A stretch of DNA of 7,076 nucleotides from Ruaniaceae bacterium. Lineage in GTDB: Bacteria > Actinomycetota > Actinomycetes > Actinomycetales > Actinomycetaceae. The stretch covers positions 1 through 7,076 of the forward strand of contig JAKDIE010000067.1 of assembly GCA_030450655.1 (NCBI GenBank). Reading direction: 5' to 3'. Made by a program: the position numbers and the translations under genes. The notes beneath the pieces are model-generated. The model had not been told where the DNA came from, made no database searches, and saw nothing but the letters and a program-made list of their open reading frames with translations. This document shows, one piece after another, positions 1 through 4,875 of the stretch (positions are counted from its first letter, which is position 1; every line of letters begins with the position of its first letter).

Positions 1-67
1 ACACAGTCCACACCACGGCTTCGGAATGCGTTTCACTGACACCGTGCCGGTAGGCGACAATAGCCCA

Positions 68-1537
68 ATGACTGAGTTCCCAGAATCTGACCGTGACCCG
101 ATCGAGGACACCCGCGCGCAGGCGCTGCGGAGCGGCCTCGAGGGTTGGGAGCTCACGGACGAGGACCTCGCGATCGTCCAGTCCGACGGCGGGGACGACG
201 TGGCCGCGCTGGCGGAGGACCGCGTCCCAGTGATTGCGATCGTGGGGCGCCCGAACGTGGGCAAGTCCACTCTCGTGAACCGAGTCCTCGGCCGCCGTGA
301 AGCGGTTGTTCAGGACACGCCCGGCGTCACCCGGGACCGCGTGCGCTACCCGGCCGAGTGGGCGGGCACGCGCTTCATCCTCGTGGACACTGGCGGCTGG
401 GAGGTGGACGTCGCAGGGATCGATAAGCGCGTGGCCGAGCAGGCCGAGGTTGCCGTGACCGGCTCGGACGCCGTGCTGCTGGTGGTGGACGGCACGGTGG
501 GCGCCACGGATACCGACGAGCGCGTGGTCCAGATGCTGCGCCGCGCGGGCAAGCCCGTGGTGCTGGCCGTCAACAAGGTGGACGGGCCGGCGGGGGAGAT
601 CGATGCTGCCGAGCTGTGGTCGCTCGGCCTCGGCCAGCCGTACCCGATCTCGGCGCTACACGGGCGTGGCATCGGTGACTTGCTCGACGCCGCGGTGGCG
701 GCGGTCCCTGAAGATCTGCCGGGCTCCGGCGTGATTCCGGACGGCGGGCCGCGTCGCGTGGCGCTGGTGGGCCGCCCCAACGTGGGGAAGTCCTCCCTGC
801 TGAACTCGCTTGCGGGCTCGGAGCGCGTCGTCGTGCATGATGTTGCCGGCACCACCCGCGATCCGGTGGACGAGGTGATCACGCTCGGCGGGCGGGAATG
901 GGTGTTCGTCGATACGGCGGGCATCCGGCGCCGCGTGCACCAGGCCTCGGGAGTGGACTACTACGCCAACCTCCGGACGCAATCCGCCATCGAGAAGGCG
1001 GAGGTCGCGGTCGTCCTCATTGACGCTGGGGAGCCGTTCTCGGAGCAGGACGTGCGCGTGGTGCAGCAGGTGATCGATCAGGGCCGGGCGCTCGTGATCG
1101 CGTACAACAAGTGGGATCTGATGGATGAGGAGCGCCGCTACTACCTCGAGCGGGAGGCGGAGCGCGAGCTCGTACAGATGCAGTGGGCGCCGCGCGTGAA
1201 CATCTCGGCGAAGACCCGCTGGCACGTGGACAAGCTCACGAAGGCGCTCGATGTGGCGCTCGATTCCTGGGATACGCGCATTTCCACGGGGCGCCTCAAC
1301 GCGTTCCTGGGCGAGCTGACGGCCGCGAACCCGCACCCCGTGCGCGGTGGGAAGCAGCCGCGGATCCTGTTCGCAACCCAGGTGCAGAACCGTCCGCCGC
1401 GCTTCGTGATCTTCGCCTCGGGCTTCATCGAGGCGCAGTATCGGCGCTTCATCGAGCGGCGGCTGCGCGAGACCTTCGGCTTCGAGGGCACGCCCATCGA
1501 GATCGCGGTGCGCGTGCGCGAGAAGCGGAAGAGGTAG
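68..1537 (+). CDS. der: Ribosome-assembly GTPase Der (EngA), tandem G domains
   Basis: Der is an essential cytoplasmic GTPase that binds the 50S subunit and helps its late assembly. Numbering from a possible upstream ATG at 26 (503 residues), the first G domain has P-loop GRPNVGKS at 74-81, DTGG at 121-124 and NKVD at 183-186. The second has GRPNVGKS at 249-256, DTAGI at 296-300 and NKWD at 361-364. A KH-like RNA-binding domain follows, with a basic end (REKRKR). Two intact G domains plus the KH domain identify Der; the acidic extension of about 60 residues before the first P-loop is usual in actinobacteria. I prefer ATG 68 (residue 15, MTEFPES; 489 aa) because actinobacterial Der proteins begin with this kind of acidic stretch. 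ATG 26 and GTG 44 are in frame and the frame is open to the window edge. GGTAGG at 49-54 is a weak, rather distant ribosome site. In many actinobacteria cmk lies just upstream, which cannot be checked here. Confidence 0.97.
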   Translation: MTEFPESDRDPIEDTRAQALRSGLEGWELTDEDLAIVQSDGGDDVAALAEDRVPVIAIVGRPNVGKSTLVNRVLGRREAVVQDTPGVTRDRVRYPAEWAGTRFILVDTGGWEVDVAGIDKRVAEQAEVAVTGSDAVLLVVDGTVGATDTDERVVQMLRRAGKPVVLAVNKVDGPAGEIDAAELWSLGLGQPYPISALHGRGIGDLLDAAVAAVPEDLPGSGVIPDGGPRRVALVGRPNVGKSSLLNSLAGSERVVVHDVAGTTRDPVDEVITLGGREWVFVDTAGIRRRVHQASGVDYYANLRTQSAIEKAEVAVVLIDAGEPFSEQDVRVVQQVIDQGRALVIAYNKWDLMDEERRYYLEREAERELVQMQWAPRVNISAKTRWHVDKLTKALDVALDSWDTRISTGRLNAFLGELTAANPHPVRGGKQPRILFATQVQNRPPRFVIFASGFIEAQYRRFIERRLRETFGFEGTPIEIAVRVREKRKR

Positions 1538-1540
1538 CTC

Positions 1541-1765
1541 ATGGGGTGCGTGGCTGGGCCGAGAGAGCGGGTCATCCGCGGCGTGCTCGCGGTGGTGCTG
1601 TGGGCGTTTGCGCTCACCTCGTTCGATCTTCCCGCGCTGGCCATCTCCGCCGGGCTCGCGGCCAGCTTCGTGACCTACTCGGTGTTCACGGGGAAGTGGC
1701 CCATGGCGGCTCCGGCCTGCGCGGCTCCCGTCATGGCGCCAAGCGACGATCTCGAGGATCGCTGA
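1541..1765 (+). CDS. Small two-helix membrane protein, DUF2892/YgaP-like
   Basis: A 74-residue protein with a short basic head (RERVIRG, residues 8-14), one hydrophobic segment at about 13-27, a short turn (SFDLP, 27-31) and a second hydrophobic segment at about 31-48. These are followed by TGKWP (50-54) and a polar acidic tail. The layout of a basic start, two closely spaced helices and a 'TG..P' motif after helix 2 resembles the DUF2892 (inner-membrane YgaP-like) family, where TGxCP is common; here the Cys is replaced by Trp. No function is known from sequence. The ATG lies 3 nt after the der stop, and GAAGAGG at 1528-1534, inside the last der codons, is a well-placed ribosome site, so translation is probably coupled to der. 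The family call is an inference from pattern; existence of the gene is more certain than its class. Confidence 0.7.
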   Translation: MGCVAGPRERVIRGVLAVVLWAFALTSFDLPALAISAGLAASFVTYSVFTGKWPMAAPACAAPVMAPSDDLEDR

Positions 1766-1796
1766 TTCGGTAGACGGCGGCACCGTGGCCTATAGT
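1766..1796 (+). promoter_or_regulatory. Promoter of tRNA-Pro
   Basis: TATAGT at 1791-1796 is a near-consensus -10 box placed 13 nt before the mature tRNA 5' end, which suits a short 5' leader removed by RNase P. The -35 region is poor: TTCGGT at 1766-1771 gives a 19-nt spacer. The tRNA may therefore be transcribed separately from der, although read-through is also possible because no terminator is seen after 1765. Confidence 0.5.
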
Positions 1797-1809
1797 TGGT
1801 CGAGGTAAA

Positions 1810-1887
1810 CGGGCTGTAGCTCAGTTTGGTCAGAGTGCACGGCTGGGGGCCGTGATGTCGCAGGTTCAAATCCTGTCAGCCCGACCA
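1810..1887 (+). tRNA. tRNA-Pro, anticodon GGG, CCA encoded
   Basis: The full cloverleaf can be drawn. The acceptor stem CGGGCTG (1810-1816) pairs over 7 bp with CAGCCCG (1877-1883). The D stem is GCTC/GAGT with one G-U pair. The anticodon stem CACGG/CCGTG (1838-1842, 1850-1854) encloses the loop CTGGGGG with anticodon GGG at 1845-1847 and U33 at 1844. The T arm is GCAGG-TTCAAAT-CCTGT (1860-1876). Discriminator A1884 is followed by encoded CCA at 1885-1887. It decodes CCC, and by wobble CCU. The first base pair C1-G72 is typical of bacterial tRNA-Pro. The gene is intact although it borders the accessory island, and its 3' half is repeated in decayed form at 4725-4752. Confidence 0.97.
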
Positions 1888-1891
1888 AGTG

Positions 1892-1909
1892 TCGTTGGGA
1901 TCCCAACGA
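1892..1909. repeat. Perfect 18-bp palindrome after the tRNA
   Basis: TCGTTGGGATCCCAACGA is identical to its reverse complement. It starts 5 nt after the tRNA CCA and precedes the terminator hairpin. It could fold as a short hairpin that helps 3' processing or termination, or be a protein-binding site. The counterpart at 4757-4774 keeps 14 of 18 bases but has lost perfect symmetry. Confidence 0.6.
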
Positions 1910-1913
1910 AAAC

Positions 1914-1943
1914 GGGCCGCTTGTCGGAAACGATAGGCGGCCC
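1914..1943 (+). terminator. Terminator of tRNA-Pro (13-bp stem, GAAA loop)
   Basis: GGGCCGC at 1914-1920 pairs with GCGGCCC at 1937-1943. The stem continues inward through TTGTCG/CGATAG (1921-1926, 1931-1936, with two G-U pairs) to a GAAA tetraloop at 1927-1930. The T tract afterwards is poor (ATTGGCATTT), as is common in actinobacteria. The 3' arm of this stem forms the first half of the 16-bp island boundary repeat. Confidence 0.75.
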
Positions 1944-1951
1944 ATTGGCAT
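1936..1951 (+). repeat. Left 16-bp direct repeat (attL-like)
   Basis: GGCGGCCCATTGGCAT overlaps the 3' arm of the tRNA-Pro terminator. The same 16 bases recur at 4800-4815 just before the ilvD promoter. The repeat is the exact core of a longer similarity: 1860-1951 aligns with 4725-4815 at about 62 of 92 positions with one gap. Confidence 0.75.
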
Positions 1952-1959
1952 TTCCACCT

Positions 1960-1981
1960 CGAGCACCACATCGGTGTCTCG
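1960..1981. repeat. Imperfect hairpin upstream of the nuclease gene
   Basis: CGAGCACC at 1960-1967 pairs with GGTG (1973-1976) and CTCG (1978-1981) around an ACATC loop, with a single bulged T at 1977. It lies at the start of the island, 78 nt before the nuclease start codon. It could be a further part of the termination region or a regulator site; nothing distinguishes these. Confidence 0.35.
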
Positions 1982-2047
1982 CGCGGCGCCCAACCAGGGT
2001 GAGCTATGCGTCAATGAGAGCACAGAGGCCGTGTCAGTGGTCGCCAG

Positions 2048-2053
2048 TAGCGT
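2048..2053 (+). promoter_or_regulatory. Possible -10 box for a leaderless nuclease mRNA
   Basis: TAGCGT fits the loose actinobacterial TANNNT -10 pattern and ends 6 nt before the ATG at 2060, which would put the transcription start at or next to the start codon. No purine-rich ribosome site is visible upstream of 2060, which fits a leaderless message. No convincing -35 is visible. Confidence 0.3.
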
Positions 2054-2059
2054 TGGTTT

Positions 2060-2809
2060 ATGACAGACACACGTACCTACACAGACGAACAGTTACTCGC
2101 TGCGATCGAGTCATCAATCTCATGGCGAGGCGTTCTTCGCTCGCTGGGGCTTCGGGGCACGTCAGCCGGGTCACGGCGTTCCGTTCAGAATCACGCTGAG
2201 CGGATTGGCGCCGATTGGACCCACTTCCGTATTCCACGTCGCTGGACCGAAGACGAGTTACGAGAGGCAGTTTCGAATTCGTGTTCCTGGTCAGAAGTCT
2301 CGCGGAGGCTGGGGCTTAAGGGTGGTTCATCCGCAGTGCTCCTAAAGGGGCATGCAGTGAGACTGGGTATCGACGCGTCGCACTTCGCTGTGGACGAAGT
2401 TGTGCTCGAACGAGACGATCTGCAACCACGCCTCGACCATCTGGGAAGTGCAGGGGGTTTGCTAGCTGCTGCGTGGTTCAAGCTCTGTGGTTACACCATT
2501 TCATGGCCGCTTGAGCCGTGCCGTTTCGATCTGGTCGTGTCCAACTCGAGAGGTGAGGAAACTCGGCGCGTACAGGTCAAGACCACCACACGAAAGGTGG
2601 GCGGTCACTGGATTGCTTCGATCACTACATCGGGGCGCGTCAAGACTGCATACGATCCGGATGAGATCGATGACTTCTTCATCATCGACGGCGATCTCAA
2701 CTACTACCTGATTCCGATCGCAGCGGTTGGCGGTCTCCTCGCGTTGCAACTGAACGCGTACGGGCGATACAAGCTGCCGCATGTGAGGCCGCTTGGCGAA
2801 ATTGCGTGA
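2060..2809 (+). CDS. Tandem HTH-like repeats plus PD-(D/E)XK endonuclease-like domain
   Basis: A 249-residue protein in two parts. Residues 7-56 and 62-109 are two copies of one module: a YTDEQL/WTEDEL start, a 'SW..V.R.LGL.G' core and a 'H..R(I/L)G.D..HF' end. Such modules occur as DNA-binding parts of phage and homing endonucleases. The C-terminal part (about 127-240) resembles the group I intron-associated PD-(D/E)XK family typified by I-Ssp6803I: 'GY.I..P', then RFDLVV with D157, then VQVKTT with Q172 and K174, then 'YDPDEIDDFFII' and 'YYLIPI'. D...QxK is the variant catalytic triad of that family. The Glu usually found in the first helix is not seen ('GSAGGLLAAAWFKL'), so activity is uncertain. 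Likely role: site-specific DNA cleavage in defence or element spread; this is inference. It lies alone, 172 nt after tRNA-Pro, without a clear ribosome site. Confidence 0.8.
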   Translation: MTDTRTYTDEQLLAAIESSISWRGVLRSLGLRGTSAGSRRSVQNHAERIGADWTHFRIPRRWTEDELREAVSNSCSWSEVSRRLGLKGGSSAVLLKGHAVRLGIDASHFAVDEVVLERDDLQPRLDHLGSAGGLLAAAWFKLCGYTISWPLEPCRFDLVVSNSRGEETRRVQVKTTTRKVGGHWIASITTSGRVKTAYDPDEIDDFFIIDGDLNYYLIPIAAVGGLLALQLNAYGRYKLPHVRPLGEIA

Positions 2810-3063
2810 TTGACGTCGGCACCGGCCCGTGGCCATACCGAGGCGTCACATCCGAGGTCACTGCCGTGATGACCGTGGTCCGCGAGATCCCCAACGGCGA
2901 CGCGATCCTCTCATTTTGGCACGCCCTCAGCGGAATGCTTCCTGATCAACGCCCAGTTCCCCAACGTAATCACACTCCAATCGCTGAGTGTTCACTTTTC
3001 AAACGCCTAACCGACCAGCTTTCAAGTGACGTCACCAGTTGTCGAGGGAGGCGAGTGTACTGA
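2806..3063 (+). pseudogene. Possible frameshifted gene remnant
   Basis: A frame opens at GTG 2806, overlapping the nuclease stop by 4 nt, and runs to TGA 3061-3063 (85 residues, no recognised family). Its first 40 or so codons have strong C/G third positions (…VTAVMTVVREIPNGDAILSF…). From about 2936 the protein-like, C-ending codons move to another frame, which reads CFLINAQFPNVITLQSLSV and stops at TAA 3008-3010. The change of frame suggests a gene that suffered an indel near 2930-2936. Alternatively it is a short real gene, or non-coding sequence with chance codon bias. I do not recognise either half. Confidence 0.3.
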
Positions 3064-3076
3064 GATATGAGGACTC

Positions 3077-3132
3077 GACATCATTGCGTGTTCGATGTCA
3101 ATCACGTACTGTATTCAGTACACTATTGACAT
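3077..3132 (+). promoter_or_regulatory. Promoter/operator of the AbiE pair, large inverted repeat
   Basis: ATGTCAAT (3095-3102) and ATTGACAT (3125-3132) are exact inverted copies, and within them GTACTG (3106-3111) and CAGTAC (3116-3121) are another exact pair. Both share one centre at 3113/3114. A further GACATC at 3077-3082 is inverted to GATGTC at 3094-3099. Two promoters fit: TTGCGT (3084-3089), 17 nt, TACTGT (3107-3112); or TGTCAA (3096-3101), 17 nt, TACACT (3119-3124). Either would be covered by a protein bound to the repeat. AbiEi antitoxins are known to repress their own operon through inverted repeats in the promoter, so this is the expected operator. GAGGTGA at 3134-3140 is the ribosome site. 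Confidence 0.75.
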
Positions 3133-3144
3133 TGAGGTGAAGCG

Positions 3145-3678
3145 ATGGGCTATCGTCATGACCTGTGGGAGGTCGCTGCGTCACGGCATGGTGTGGTTAC
3201 CGTCACCGAGGCGGAGGATGCTGGGGTTCCTGCGGTTGAGGTGCGGAAGCTCGCTGCTCGTGGTGCGCTCCGCGGGTACGGGCAGGGCGTCTACGTACAT
3301 TGTGATGTACCGGCGACGTCGCTCACTGAGTCGGTGATCGCGGTGAACCTCGCGGGAGATGGCGCCTTTCTGCACCGCGAGTCTGTCTTCGAGGCGGTCG
3401 GAATCGGGCAGTTCAACCCACCGAAGATACGTGTAGGAACCCGCCGCCGCGTGCGACGCACGTTGCCAGGATGGATGGAACTCGAGAACTGCCCCGACGT
3501 GCCTGATGAGGATCTCACCCGCTACGAAGGCATCCCAGCGACCACGGTCCGGCGGGCATTGGAAGACATCCGGGATCGGATGCCGCCGGATCGGTGGGAG
3601 GTCCTGGTTGATGAGGCACTGCGGCGGGGCCTTATCGAAGGGAATGATGTCGCTGTGCGTAAGGTCGCATCGGTATGA
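3145..3678 (+). CDS. AbiEi-family antitoxin / autorepressor
   Basis: A 177-residue protein. Residues about 5-50 form a winged helix typical of AbiEi ('VVTVTEAEDAGV....V.KLAARGALRGYGQGVYV', where the wing ends in GVYV). A C-terminal part follows with 'AFLHRESVFEAVGI' (74-87), an Arg-rich strand (RRRVRR, 100-105) and 'GIPATTVRRALEDI' (129-142), all as in the AbiEi family of type IV antitoxins. The winged helix should bind the inverted repeat upstream and the C-terminal part should counter the toxin. The ATG at 3145 follows a good GAGGTGA ribosome site, and its stop overlaps the toxin start in ATGA (3675-3678), so the two are translationally coupled. Family recognition is firm; the phenotype (phage abortive infection or island stabilisation) is inference. 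Confidence 0.88.
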   Translation: MGYRHDLWEVAASRHGVVTVTEAEDAGVPAVEVRKLAARGALRGYGQGVYVHCDVPATSLTESVIAVNLAGDGAFLHRESVFEAVGIGQFNPPKIRVGTRRRVRRTLPGWMELENCPDVPDEDLTRYEGIPATTVRRALEDIRDRMPPDRWEVLVDEALRRGLIEGNDVAVRKVASV

Positions 3679-4616
3679 GTGGAACAATCCCGCCACTCAA
3701 TGTGACGCAACTCAATAGTCGGCTCGTACAGGTCGCGGCTGCGTTGGGAATCCCCGTCGCGCGGGCGCGAGTAATGCTGTGCACATTGATCGTGTCGCAG
3801 ATGCTGCCCGACGTCGCAGCGGTCAAGGGTGGCATGGGCCTGAAGTTGCGCTTCGGTGAGCGCGGCACGCGAGCCACCTCAGATCTTGACGTCTCAACCC
3901 GCGTTCGTGGCGAAGAGTTCGGGCAGGCGTTCCGCGCGCGACTGGCTGAGGGATGGGGAACTGTGCCGCCGTCGAAGGGCGAGCAGCGCCGCAACCCTGA
4001 CGCACCGAGCCGCGTCGCATTCACCGCGACGCTGCGGGCCGTAAAGTTGCATGATCCAGGGCTCACCCGGCCGGAATATGTGATGCACCCGTACCGGGTT
4101 TCGATCGCGTTCCTCGGCCACGCTTGGGGTTCGCTCGATGTCGAGGTCTCGGACCCCGAGATTGACTCTCACGCACACACTCGGAGAGAGATCGATGGTG
4201 AACTCGTACAGTTCGGTGCCCACTTCGGATTCGGTGAGTTACAGCCCGTCGAACTGGTCGATCTGGAGTACCAAATCGCACAGAAGCTCCACGCAGTCAC
4301 CGACCCGGCATACCGGCGCGCGCACGATCTGGTTGACCTGCAACTACTCTGGAACGCTGGTCCTGACCTGCGGAGCCTATGCCAACTGTGTCTGCGCACG
4401 TTCGACTGGCGGCGACAGCAGGTCTGGCCACCACTTCCGCTACGTGCGATGGATGGGTGGGACCTCGCCTATGCAGATGCGCGGGCCGAGACACAGATCG
4501 ATGGACAGACCTCGGTGCTGCCTGACGTGGCCACTGCGCGCGAATGGCTGGACCGAATCATCGGAATTGTCGCTTCTTCACCCGCTGTGGACGACATCTT
4601 GCCCGAAAGTACGTGA
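3675..4616 (+). CDS. AbiEii-family nucleotidyltransferase toxin
   Basis: A 313-residue protein of the AbiEii/AbiGii nucleotidyltransferase family. Motif I is visible as K51-G52-G53 followed by R66-A-T-S-D70-L-D72, the metal-binding DxD being D70/D72. A later acidic strand SLDVEV (143-148) supplies D145/E147. The family signature QKLHA (193-197) then 'RRAHDLVDL' (204-212, with D208 and D211) is intact, so the enzyme looks active. Relatives such as mycobacterial MenT enzymes transfer nucleotides to tRNA acceptor ends; the substrate here is unknown. The start ATG shares 4 nt with the antitoxin stop and relies on coupling; AAGG at 3661-3664 is a weak ribosome site. No T-rich terminator follows. 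The length is within the usual range for the family. Confidence 0.9.
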   Translation: MSGTIPPLNVTQLNSRLVQVAAALGIPVARARVMLCTLIVSQMLPDVAAVKGGMGLKLRFGERGTRATSDLDVSTRVRGEEFGQAFRARLAEGWGTVPPSKGEQRRNPDAPSRVAFTATLRAVKLHDPGLTRPEYVMHPYRVSIAFLGHAWGSLDVEVSDPEIDSHAHTRREIDGELVQFGAHFGFGELQPVELVDLEYQIAQKLHAVTDPAYRRAHDLVDLQLLWNAGPDLRSLCQLCLRTFDWRRQQVWPPLPLRAMDGWDLAYADARAETQIDGQTSVLPDVATAREWLDRIIGIVASSPAVDDILPEST

Positions 4617-4668
4617 TCCGATACCCAGAGCACCCGGGCGTTGGTACCTCCAATCCGAACGGAACCCG

Positions 4669-4687
4669 CGACAATCGGAGATTGTCG
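4669..4687. repeat. 8-bp inverted repeat after the toxin gene
   Basis: CGACAATC (4669-4676) and GATTGTCG (4680-4687) are exact inverted copies around GGA. The repeat lies 53 nt after the toxin stop. It could end transcription, but no T tract follows. Its half site CGACAATC also resembles CGACATC in the AbiE operator region, so a binding site is an alternative. Confidence 0.4.
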
Positions 4688-4724
4688 GATATGCCAGGTT
4701 TGACCAGTGTCTTCCCAGGGAGTC

Positions 4725-4752
4725 GTGGGCTAAAATACTGCCAGCCAGACGA
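4725..4752 (+). pseudogene. Decayed copy of the 3' half of tRNA-Pro
   Basis: These bases align without gaps to the T arm, acceptor 3' strand and CCA of the intact tRNA (1860-1887). Conserved blocks include AAAT, CTG, CAGCC and GAC. Over the 32 positions 4725-4756 versus 1860-1891, 21 are identical. The CCA has become CGA and the T stem no longer pairs fully, so it is not functional. No matching 5' acceptor strand is found upstream; a weaker D-arm likeness (TTTGACCAG at 4699-4707 against TTTGGTCAG at 1825-1833) may be chance. It is the expected relic at the far end of an element inserted at a tRNA 3' end. Confidence 0.6.
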
Positions 4753-4756
4753 ATGT

Positions 4757-4815
4757 TCGTTGGAATATCAACGTGTACTGGCGACCTTCTGGGTCTAAGG
4801 GCGGCCCATTGGCAT
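4757..4815 (+). repeat. Right boundary repeat (attR-like) with 16-bp exact core
   Basis: Continuing from the tRNA relic, 4757-4774 matches the palindrome at 1892-1909 (14 of 18), 4775-4799 matches the terminator region weakly, and 4800-4815 is an exact copy of the 16 bases at 1936-1951. The distance from the palindrome start to the core is 43 nt here and 44 nt on the left, so the parts are collinear and not isolated chance matches. Confidence 0.7.
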
Positions 4816-4861
4816 GTCTGCGGCTCTCTGCCGACCCATCGCGCTTCGCGCCGCGGCGTTC

Positions 4862-4867
4862 TACACT
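4862..4867 (+). promoter_or_regulatory. -10 box of a leaderless ilvD promoter
   Basis: TACACT is a good actinobacterial -10 box and ends 8 nt before the ilvD ATG. With transcription starting at about 4874-4876 the mRNA would have little or no leader, which fits the absence of any ribosome site in CTGAATCGTC. No clear -35 is seen. The 16-bp boundary repeat ends 46 nt upstream of the box, so this promoter probably belongs to the original chromosome. No leader peptide or attenuator for branched-chain amino acids is visible. Confidence 0.5.
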
Positions 4868-4875
4868 GAATCGTC

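Larger units (their letters stand above)
1936..4815. mobile_element. Putative tRNA-Pro-anchored accessory island (no integrase)
   Basis: The segment is bounded by the 16-bp direct repeat GGCGGCCCATTGGCAT (1936-1951 and 4800-4815) and separates two ordinary chromosomal blocks (der/tRNA-Pro and ilvD). Its genes use more A/T at third positions than der or ilvD, and its content is accessory: an endonuclease-like protein, a decayed reading frame and an AbiE-type toxin-antitoxin pair. The right end keeps a decayed copy of the tRNA 3' half. No recombinase, transposase or conjugation gene is present, so the element is either mobilised in trans, a remnant of a larger island, or moved by another mechanism. 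The boundaries are inferred from repeats and gene content. Confidence 0.65.

Noticed and set aside
346..1783. Long minus-strand and alternate plus-strand open frames across der, including one of 375 codons.
   Set aside because: They are Arg/Pro/Ala/Ser-rich shadows produced by high GC third positions of der and have no family features.
1790..2023. Minus-strand open frame of 77 codons containing GLTGFEPATSRPP.
   Set aside because: This peptide is the well-known false protein read from the antisense of a tRNA gene; it overlaps tRNA-Pro exactly.
3026..3035. GTGACGTCAC palindrome before the AbiE operator.
   Set aside because: A single 10-bp palindrome about 40 nt upstream of the candidate promoters, without a partner copy; too short to call a site.
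4680..4752. A second functional tRNA gene near the ilvD end of the island.
   Set aside because: The 3' half resembles tRNA-Pro, but no pairing 5' acceptor strand or anticodon stem can be drawn and CCA is changed to CGA, so it is kept only as a relic.
4138..4869. Plus-strand open frame of 243 codons overlapping the toxin gene and reaching the ilvD promoter.
   Set aside because: It lies mostly inside the AbiEii coding region in another frame, has poor composition and no recognisable motif.
4731..4875. Leader peptide and attenuator for ilvD downstream of a TAAAAT box at 4731.
   Set aside because: No short frame with runs of Leu, Ile or Val codons is seen, the TAAAAT falls in the tRNA relic (the T loop), and no well-spaced -35 is present.
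1888..4875. CRISPR array, insertion sequence or integrase gene in the island.
   Set aside because: No regularly spaced repeats, no terminal inverted repeats around a transposase, and no tyrosine or serine recombinase motifs are found in any frame.
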